From CAYYWP01 sp050176585 (GTDB taxonomy: Bacteria > Desulfobacterota > Binatia > HRBIN30 > CADEER01): a stretch of 19,906 bases of DNA. The notes under the pieces were generated by a model that saw only the letters and a program-made list of their open reading frames with translations, was not told the DNA's origin and made no database searches. The DNA lies in assembly GCA_050176585.1 (NCBI GenBank), contig JBFXHX010000056.1, positions 1 through 19,906 of the forward strand, in the 5' to 3' direction. The translations under genes were made by a program, and so were the position numbers. The stretch's first letter is position 1; each line of letters begins with the position of its first letter. Shown here one piece after another: positions 14,599 through 19,906 of this stretch.

Positions 14599-15198
14599 TC
14601 AGCCGAGCCGGTCGACGAGCGCGCGCAACTCGCGCTTCGCGCCCTCGAGAATCGGCGTTCCGTCGCCGGTCAGCAGGACGTCGAACTCCAAGTCGAGCAG
14701 CTGCCGCACGCTGCCGTGGAGTTGCGGCAGGTCATCGATCACCTGCGGCCGCAGCAAGCCCAGCTGGCCGGGCGGATTGCCGATCAGCACGTCGCCGACG
14801 AACAAGACGCGCCGCTCCGGCCAGTGCAGCGCCACTTCGCCCGGAGATTTGCCGGGCACGCCGACCACGACCAGCGGGCCGATGCGCTCGGATGGGTGCA
14901 GGAGGTCGTCGATCTCGCCCTCCTGCCCGCGCGCGTACGTCGCATCGTCGGCGTGGATGGCCGTGCGCGCCCCGGTGCGCGAACGCACGCGATTGGCGGC
15001 GCGGAGGTGGTTGCGGTTGGTCAACAGAATGCGCGACACGCCGCGCCGCGTCAGCTCCGTCAGCACTTCGGGCTCGGGCTCGACCGGATCGATGCAGAGA
15101 TTCCCCGCGCCCTGGCACACGAGATAGCCGTTGAATGCATAGCCGTGCGGCGCCGACCACCACGACCACGTCCAGACATCTGGCAAAATCTCGCGCAC
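14599..15198 (-). CDS. MBL-fold protein with atypical metal site
   Basis: A 199-aa metallo-beta-lactamase-fold protein. The fold is evident from FNGYLV, LCIDP, the beta-strand ILLTNRNH, the LHWPERRVLFVGDVLIG strand pair and LLTGDGTPI. The usual metal-binding residues are largely changed. The HxHxDH motif is replaced by T60-N-R-N-H64-L-R, with one His. The HTPG-like motif is G116-K-S-P-G, with Lys in the His position. The VGD Asp (D136) is kept. The terminal GHG is G178-D179-G180. It may bind metal through a different ligand set, with H64, D136 and D179 as candidates, or be non-catalytic. The start at 15198 fits the fold's usual N-terminus (ILPDVWTW). It is first in a minus-strand series with dxr and dksA; a functional link to them is not implied. 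The substrate is unknown. Confidence 0.75.
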   Translation of the reverse strand: MREILPDVWTWSWWSAPHGYAFNGYLVCQGAGNLCIDPVEPEPEVLTELTRRGVSRILLTNRNHLRAANRVRSRTGARTAIHADDATYARGQEGEIDDLLHPSERIGPLVVVGVPGKSPGEVALHWPERRVLFVGDVLIGNPPGQLGLLRPQVIDDLPQLHGSVRQLLDLEFDVLLTGDGTPILEGAKRELRALVDRLG

Positions 15199-15319
15199 GG
15201 GGCCCTCATATCAGGTCGGCGGGACCTCAACTAGCCAAGCGCGCCATCTGCATTGCTCTTCGCGGCGCGCCTGCCGATCGTGCTTTCGTGTCGCGCCGTG
15301 ATCGCCCGGCGACCCCGCG

Positions 15320-15556
15320 ATGGAACGCGACCTCCGGCCGGTCATCATCCTGCTCACCGTTTGCACCTTGGCACGCAATCGGATCCTCGCGCGCCCGGAG
15401 GTGCACGCGCCGTTGCGCCCGGCCTGGCGCGAGGCGGCGGCGTGGATCGGCGCGATGTCGGCATGCCGGCCATCTGCACCTATTCTGTTCGCCGCGCGGG
15501 GACGCGCCATTGTCGGTGTCGGCGCCCTATTGGAAGACCGCTCGCCTCGCCGCTGA
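15320..15556 (+). pseudogene. Possible decayed membrane-protein fragment
   Basis: A 78-codon frame begins MERDLRPVIILLTVCTLARN and continues PLRPAWREAAAWIGAMSACR. A terminal membrane helix followed by an xWREAAAWI motif resembles the junction between the last helix and the periplasmic domain of GT39/ArnT-like glycosyltransferases. The later part is Arg-rich and loses the pattern, and there is no upstream coding sequence for the remaining helices. It may be the end of a decayed gene or chance. Confidence 0.22.
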
Positions 15557-15720
15557 CCGTGGCCGGCAGCCGATCTGGCAGCGCCATTGGTGGACACCCA
15601 GCTCCTGGGCGACGATTCATAGGCGGAAGGATCGGAACACGTACGCCAGCAGCGGTGCGGCAGGGTCTCGTCGCTCACGCGAAGCCATGGCCCCGCACGC
15701 TGCGGAAAAGCACGTGCTCT

Positions 15721-15887
15721 GGTGACAGTGGAGGGCCCCCGGCCGGCGCCTGCTGAAGAAAAAGTTCATCACTCGAAGCACCTTTCGGAAGATCTGGGCG
15801 CCGTCTCGAGAGATTCTCATCGACGGCGGCCAGATCGCTGGCAACTTCCACTCGATCCAACCGCCGCCGACAGAGCGGCGCCCTCCA
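15721..15887. repeat. Dispersed intergenic repeat, copy B
   Basis: Collinear with copy A: GGTGACAGTGGAGG (15721-15734), CGCCTGCTG (15747-15755) and a 33-nt block from 15855 sharing 29 positions with copy A. About 99 nt lie between the last two blocks, against about 17 nt in copy A, so one copy has gained or lost sequence. Confidence 0.6.
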
Positions 15888-16008
15888 GGCGTGGACGCTA
15901 CGCTGCGCGGCGTCCAATCGAGCGCGCGCTCGCGCCGCGCTTCATTTGCGATTGATTCGGCGGCTTCGCGAATGCCAGGATCGCCCCACACAGGGGAGGC
16001 ACTGCGAC

Positions 16009-16407
16009 ATGACGACCGATCGCGCCGCCGTCGAGGCGATCGAAGCACTGCGGGCACAATGGGACGTACACTTCAACGCGGGGCGGATCGCCGAGCTCGC
16101 CAACCTCTTCTACACCGACGACGCGGTCGCCCTGCCGCCGGACACCCCGCACATCACGGGGCGGGCGAACATCCGCGCGTTCTTCCAGTCCTTCTACAAC
16201 TCGGGGAAGGTCGAGTTTCACCTCGGCGTGATCCGCACGGAAGCGGCCGGCAACTACGGCTATCTCGTCGGCGACTACACGCTCGAGGTGACGGCCAGCG
16301 GCCGCACGCAGCGCTTCCGCGGCGAGACCAACGAAGCGTACCGCAAGCTCGCCGACGGGCGGTGGCAGTGCTGCGCCGACATGTGGCACAACGTCGAAGA
16401 GCTGTAA
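16009..16407 (+). CDS. SnoaL-like / NTF2-like (DUF4440-type) protein
   Basis: A 132-aa cone-shaped alpha+beta-barrel protein of the NTF2-like superfamily, whose members are small isomerases, cyclases, dehydratases or ligand-binding proteins. The ATG at 16009 has GGGGAGG at 9-nt spacing. The family pattern is clear: an N-terminal helix (VEAIEALRAQWDVHFNAGRI), then LANLFYTDDAVALPPDTPHI and GRANIRAFFQSF with the usual turn into the sheet. Strands follow at GYLVGDYTLEV, RFRGETNEAYRKL and WQCCADMWH. Its stop is one base before the start of the alpha/beta hydrolase gene, so the two are surely co-transcribed. Substrate and catalytic residues cannot be assigned; the Y35-T36-D37-D38 region (start of strand) often lines the pocket in relatives. 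Confidence 0.88.
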   Translation: MTTDRAAVEAIEALRAQWDVHFNAGRIAELANLFYTDDAVALPPDTPHITGRANIRAFFQSFYNSGKVEFHLGVIRTEAAGNYGYLVGDYTLEVTASGRTQRFRGETNEAYRKLADGRWQCCADMWHNVEEL

Positions 16408-16408
16408 G

Positions 16409-17215
16409 GTGGCGATGCCGCCGCTCTCCAGAGCGCGCTTGCCGACCGGCGTCGAGCTCGAATATCTCGATCAGGGCTCCGGCGACGCGCTGCTGCTACT
16501 GCACGGGTACGTCGACTCCTGGTACTCGTTCCACTCCGTGCTCGAGGCGCTGCCCGACACCGTCCGGGCGATCGCACCGAGTCAGCGCGGGCACGGATCG
16601 TCCGACAAGCCCCCCGCTGACTACGCGATGACGGATTTTGCCGACGATGCGTTCGCGCTGCTCGATCATCTCGGCATCGAGCGAGCCCTGGTGTGCGGAC
16701 ACTCCATGGGCACCCTGATCGCCCAAGAGCTCGCACTGTCGCATCCGCACCGCGTCTCCCGACTGGTACTGATCTGCGGCGCCACCACGGGCGACAACGA
16801 CGTGGTCCGGGAGTTCTTCGAACACGTGCGCGATGTGGAAGACCCGGTCGACCGCGAGTTCGCGCGGGCCTTTCAGGCCGGCACCGTCGCCACGCCTTTA
16901 TGCGACGCGGAGTTCGATGCGATCATGGCGGAGACGATGAAGGTTCCGGCGCGGGTCTGGCGCGGCGCGCTGGCCGGCATCATGGCATGGCGGCCGCCGC
17001 GCCCGCTCCGCGAGGTGGCCTGCCCGACGTTCATCGCCTGGGGCGACGAGGACGGTATCTTCCCGGTCTCCGAGCAGTACGCGCTGCGCGACCAGATTCC
17101 CGACTCGACGCTCCGCATCTACCGGACCGGGCACGCCCTCCACTGGGAGCAACCCGCCGAGTTCGCGGCCGATCTCCTGGCCTTCGCCGCCGGCCGCCCG
17201 CTGCCGGCGCGCTGA
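16409..17215 (+). CDS. Alpha/beta hydrolase
   Basis: Cytoplasmic alpha/beta-hydrolase-fold enzyme of 268 aa. The oxyanion strand LLLLHGYVDSWYSF (28-41) carries HG at 32-33. The nucleophile elbow is C-G-H-S99-M-G, the acid is D215 in AWGDEDGIFP and the catalytic His is H242 in RTGHALHWEQP. This is a complete Ser-Asp-His triad of the epoxide-hydrolase/lactonase/esterase group; Ser at the elbow excludes dehalogenase or epoxide hydrolase chemistry, which uses Asp. The start is GTG at 16409 with an ATG two codons later as alternative. It follows the NTF2-like gene after one base, suggesting translational coupling and a shared pathway, for example successive steps on the same small molecule. It ends 15 bp from the convergent antiporter gene. 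The substrate is unknown. Confidence 0.92.
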   Translation: MAMPPLSRARLPTGVELEYLDQGSGDALLLLHGYVDSWYSFHSVLEALPDTVRAIAPSQRGHGSSDKPPADYAMTDFADDAFALLDHLGIERALVCGHSMGTLIAQELALSHPHRVSRLVLICGATTGDNDVVREFFEHVRDVEDPVDREFARAFQAGTVATPLCDAEFDAIMAETMKVPARVWRGALAGIMAWRPPRPLREVACPTFIAWGDEDGIFPVSEQYALRDQIPDSTLRIYRTGHALHWEQPAEFAADLLAFAAGRPLPAR

Positions 17216-17230
17216 AGCGGCCGGCGAGTT

Positions 17231-18634
17231 TTACAAGAGGAGCAAACACGCGCCGACCACGACGGTCGGCGCCAGCGCACCCAGCAGCAAGCCGAGCGGC
17301 GAGATGCCGTCGTCGAACCAGCGCGCCAGGATCGCCTGCCCGGCCGGATTCGGCGCGTTGGCGATCACCGTGAGCCCGCCGCCCGTCACCGCGCCAGCGA
17401 CGACCGCGTACTTCATCGCGTCGTCCAGATCGGGCACCAGTGTAGCCAGATAGGTGATGAGGGCGTTGTCATTGACGCAGGTCAGCAGGGCGGCACAGAA
17501 GAAGAGCGGGCCGGCGCTGAGGCTGTCGAGGATCGGCGCGATCCACCACCCCTGCAAGCCTCCGTGAATCACCAAGCCGGCGAGAAAGAAGCCGACCAGC
17601 AGGGGCGACCCGAGCTCGATCGGATCCTGGTGCGGCGCGGTGGCCTTTGCGAAGCCGAGAAAGAAGAGAAACCCGCCGAAAAACAGCACCGGGTAGTGCG
17701 CGTTGACCACCGTCCACGCCAAGAAGACCAGGTGGACCGCCGTGAGCCACGCCGGTACGGAGGCACGGACGCTTTCGTCTCTCGCTGGCGGGGACGCCGC
17801 GAGCTTTCGCAACGCGCTGCGGAACGCGAAGAAGTAGGCGCCGGTCGCGAGCGCGATGCCGATGCACGTCTTCCACCCGAAGTGCGTCAGCATGAACGGC
17901 AGGTCCCACCCCCAGGGGCGCGCCACCATGAGCACCGGCGGGGCCGCGAAATGGGACAGGGTGCCCCCCACCGAAATGTTCACGAAGAGCAGACCCAGCG
18001 TCGCATACGCGAGCGCTGGACTCGGCCGGCGCGCGTAGATCTGCCGCCCCAGCAGCAGCGCACAGATCGTCATCGCCGCCGGCTCGGTGATGAACGATCC
18101 GAGCAGCGGCCCGAGACCGACGATGGTCAGCCACCACGCCGCCGGCGTACCGCCGCCGAGCGCCGCGACACGGCGTAGCATCGACTCCGCCAGCATCACC
18201 ACCGGCCGCGTCGCCGCGAGCGCCATGATGACGAACACGAACAACGGCTCCGTGTAGTTGACGGTGTCGCTCAGGTAGTACTTCGCCGTCGTCCAGTCGT
18301 GGAAGTAGGTGATCGCCGCCATCAGGACGATGGCCCAGAGGCCGAACACCGCCTCGACCTCGCCGAAGAAGTGCAACAACTCGGCACCGAAGTACGGCGT
18401 CGGCGGCCGTCCGGCCGCGCGCTCGCGCGCATCGTGCGCCTCCTGCAGGTGGTGCGCCCAGACCTGGAAGCGCTTCACTGAAAACGTGTGAATGATGGCC
18501 AACGCGAAGATCGCCGTCGCCACCGCATTGAAGGGCTCGGCCGCGGCGCGTTGGGCGAGCGTCGCCAGCACACCGTCCGGAACGACCGGATAGGCGTCCA
18601 GCGGCAACGGAAAACGGATCGGCGGCGCCCCCAT
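17231..18634 (-). CDS. Putative Na+/H+ antiporter (PF07399 type)
   Basis: Polytopic inner-membrane protein of 467 aa with about 10-12 hydrophobic segments, matching the putative Na+/H+ antiporter family PF07399 within the ion-transporter superfamily. The ATG at 18634 has AGGAGG at 5-nt spacing. Conserved-looking polar motifs in membrane segments are SDTVNYTEPLFVF (122-134), GSFITEPAAM (179-188), GGTLSHFAAPPVLMVARPWG (223-242), CVNDNALITYLATLVPD (386-402) and GGGLTVIANAPNP (418-430). The last two repeat the pattern of the inverted transport halves (FxTEPA and NDN, then ANAPNP). A soluble loop at about 58-80 contains WAHHLQEAHDARERAAG. It lies 85 bp downstream of the LLM oxidoreductase on the same strand. 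Family members are annotated by similarity, so ion specificity is not proven. Confidence 0.88.
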   Translation of the reverse strand: MGAPPIRFPLPLDAYPVVPDGVLATLAQRAAAEPFNAVATAIFALAIIHTFSVKRFQVWAHHLQEAHDARERAAGRPPTPYFGAELLHFFGEVEAVFGLWAIVLMAAITYFHDWTTAKYYLSDTVNYTEPLFVFVIMALAATRPVVMLAESMLRRVAALGGGTPAAWWLTIVGLGPLLGSFITEPAAMTICALLLGRQIYARRPSPALAYATLGLLFVNISVGGTLSHFAAPPVLMVARPWGWDLPFMLTHFGWKTCIGIALATGAYFFAFRSALRKLAASPPARDESVRASVPAWLTAVHLVFLAWTVVNAHYPVLFFGGFLFFLGFAKATAPHQDPIELGSPLLVGFFLAGLVIHGGLQGWWIAPILDSLSAGPLFFCAALLTCVNDNALITYLATLVPDLDDAMKYAVVAGAVTGGGLTVIANAPNPAGQAILARWFDDGISPLGLLLGALAPTVVVGACLLLL

Positions 18635-18719
18635 CGCGACCTCCTAGCGCCCAGCGGCCGTCAGCCCGATACGCGGAGCCGCGCAGGGCACGGCCCCCCG
18701 TTGAGCGGTCACGCGCGGA

Positions 18720-19697
18720 TTATGCGAACCGCGGAACCACCTCGGCGCCCGCGAGCGAGATCACCGCTTCGGAGCGCTCCGTCGGCAGCGGAAACAGGCA
18801 CACGGCGTCCGCCCCCGCTTGGAACAGCGTCTCCAGCTGCGCGATGCAGTCGCTCGGATTGCCCACCACAGCGAGATCACGCACCCAGCGCTCGGGGATC
18901 TCCTGCGCCAGCCGCTCCGCGCCGCCCATCGCGACCACTTCGTCCGCGATTCCGTAGGCTTCCGTCAGCGGGCTCCTGCCGACCGCTGCGAGATACCAGG
19001 ACAAAATCGGCACCGCAGCACGGGTGGCGACGGCGCGATCCCGGTCGACCGAGCACAGCGCGTACACGACCAGTCGATGGTGATCAGAGCGGCCGGCCTT
19101 GGCTCGCCCGCGGTCGATCTGCGCGCGCATCCACCGCACGTATTCGACGCTGGACAACACCGAGCTCACCGAGCCCTCGGCGATCTCCCCCGATAGTTGC
19201 AGCATGCGCGGCGCGAGCGCGCCCACGTAGAGCGGCACGCGCTGCGGCGGGGGATAGTGCAGCTGCACCTTCCGGAACGTAAAGGTGTCGCCCTCGGCCT
19301 CGAGGGCCTCGCCATCGAGCAGGCGCCGCACCGCCGTGACGCATTCGCGCACCACTCCGAGCGGCGAACGCGGGTTCACGCCGACCTGCGCCAACCAGGG
19401 CGGAAATCCGAGGCCGATGCCGGGCAGGAAGCGCTCGGGATAGAGGTGCGCCAGCGTGGCGATCTCGATCGCCAGGATCGCGGGGTTGCGCAAAATCGCG
19501 GAGACCACCCCGACGCCGATCGGGATCGAGCGCGTGGCGGACAACGCCGCAGACGCGCCGGCGATACCGCCGGTGAACCATAGATCTTCGAGCAGCCACA
19601 CCTCTTGGAATCCGAGATCCTCCGCGAGATGCGCATGCGTTGGGATCTTCGTCGGGGCGATATGCCCCCCGAGTACGACCCCCACCCTTGGCTTCAT
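18720..19697 (-). CDS. LLM-class (luciferase-like) flavin/F420-dependent oxidoreductase
   Basis: TIM-barrel oxidoreductase of the bacterial luciferase-like superfamily, 325 aa, normal length. It begins MKPRVGVVLGG, followed by HAHLAEDLGFQEVWLLEDLW (the usual AxxAExxGFDxxWxxEH region), SIPIGVGVVSAILRNPAILA, and LAHLYPERFLPGIGLGFPPW in place of the common SxGRFxLGxGxG. The C-terminal VVGNPSDCIAQLETLFQAGA is the family's typical VxGxPxxxxxxLxxxxxAG ending. The cofactor could be F420 or FMN; sequence alone does not settle it. The ATG at 19697 has GGGAGAGG closely upstream. A further gene ends 90 bp upstream on the same strand, and the antiporter follows after 85 bp. Such enzymes act in degradation or biosynthesis of small organics; no substrate is evident. 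Confidence 0.92.
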   Translation of the reverse strand: MKPRVGVVLGGHIAPTKIPTHAHLAEDLGFQEVWLLEDLWFTGGIAGASAALSATRSIPIGVGVVSAILRNPAILAIEIATLAHLYPERFLPGIGLGFPPWLAQVGVNPRSPLGVVRECVTAVRRLLDGEALEAEGDTFTFRKVQLHYPPPQRVPLYVGALAPRMLQLSGEIAEGSVSSVLSSVEYVRWMRAQIDRGRAKAGRSDHHRLVVYALCSVDRDRAVATRAAVPILSWYLAAVGRSPLTEAYGIADEVVAMGGAERLAQEIPERWVRDLAVVGNPSDCIAQLETLFQAGADAVCLFPLPTERSEAVISLAGAEVVPRFA

Positions 19698-19787
19698 AGC
19701 CTCTCCCGAGCTCGTGCGATGTGGAGCGCGCCGCCGCCGGGTGCGGCCGCGCTCATTGACCCTATCGGAGGCCGGCGCGCGCCGGCT

Positions 19788-19906
19788 TCATCCCATGATT
19801 TCGGTTTTGCCCAAGCGCGGGCGCCGCTCGCGCGCGGTGTCCCCAAACTGCCACTGCGGCGGCCGCGGCTCGTCCTCCGGCGCCAACGGCGAACAGTGGA
19901 AATGCC
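19788..19906 (-). CDS. C-terminal end of an unrecognised gene (partial)
   Basis: The last 39 codons of a minus-strand gene running off the right edge, ending in TGA at 19790-19788. Readable residues include CSPLAPEDEPRPPQWQFGD and end RLGKTEIMG. The composition is protein-like (Trp, Gln, Phe, alternating charge) and unlike the Arg-rich false frames nearby. It would be upstream of the LLM gene with a 90-bp gap and could share its transcript. The family is not recognised. Confidence 0.55.
   Translation of the reverse strand, partial: HFHCSPLAPEDEPRPPQWQFGDTARERRPRLGKTEIMG

Larger units (their letters stand above)
15199..16008. other. Gene-poor stretch of 810 bp between divergent genes
   Basis: No intact gene is evident. 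It holds a possible membrane-glycosyltransferase remnant (15320-15556) and the second copy of the dispersed repeat (15721-15887). Between repeat blocks, a + frame without a start reads LLKKKFITRSTFRKIW and later EILIDGGQIAG, which is more protein-like than its surroundings and may be decayed coding sequence. Confidence 0.5.

Overview
This is a GC-rich (roughly two-thirds G+C by eye) bacterial chromosomal window from what looks like an uncultured environmental lineage. The gene mix is a Rieske oxygenase, an F420-type luciferase-like oxidoreductase, a PF07399-type antiporter, a dockerin-like secreted protein, and a Holin-X/DUF3618-like membrane pair beside ordinary housekeeping genes. It would fit a Binatota-like or other deltaproteobacteria-related soil or sediment bacterium. 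That placement is an inference: the window contains no rRNA or strong phylogenetic marker. I see no phage, plasmid, CRISPR or intact insertion sequence.

Layout, left to right. (1) 175-2824: a secreted DNRLRE/dockerin-like protein (+) converges on a Rieske ring-hydroxylating oxygenase (-) across a 15-bp perfect hairpin. (2) 2825-3510 has no gene but holds a 14-bp perfect palindrome. (3) 3511-5426: a membrane operon whose first reading frame joins an unrecognised three-helix membrane protein to a Holin-X domain, with a separate ribosome binding site inside the frame, followed by an overlapping DUF3618-like gene. A doubtful small membrane ORF follows. (4) 5911-7793: pterin-4a-carbinolamine dehydratase (-), then a FixJ/NarL-type response regulator and a ferritin-like protein (+). 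The 142-bp divergent gap between the first two contains three successive inverted repeats. (5) 7834-9975: a membrane HExxH protein and acetate kinase (both -). (6) 9976-12021: a gene-poor stretch, a frameshifted N-terminal remnant of glycogen phosphorylase, and an intact YdiK/AI-2E-family permease whose start lies on the end of the remnant. (7) 12022-12731: a gene-free stretch with a long hairpin and one copy of a diverged dispersed repeat. (8) 12732-15198, all on the minus strand: an MBL-fold protein with an atypical metal site, dxr, a DksA-like regulator (TTG start) and tRNA-Ala(CGC) followed by a terminator-like hairpin. (9) 15199-16008: gene-poor, with a possible glycosyltransferase remnant and the second repeat copy. 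(10) 16009-19906: a tight NTF2-like/alpha-beta hydrolase pair (+), then a putative Na+/H+ antiporter, an LLM-class oxidoreductase and the C-terminal end of one further gene (all -).

Most genes are single functions or pairs rather than one pathway. The plausible functional groups are the holin-like/DUF3618 envelope operon, the SnoaL-like/hydrolase pair, and the dxr-dksA-tRNA stretch. The glgP remnant beside ackA suggests a lost or degraded carbohydrate-storage locus. I did not find a convincing new defence or mobile system. The most notable items are the in-frame fusion with an internal ribosome binding site, the decayed glgP, the two-copy intergenic repeat, the MBL protein lacking most canonical ligands, and the cluster of inverted repeats upstream of the response regulator.
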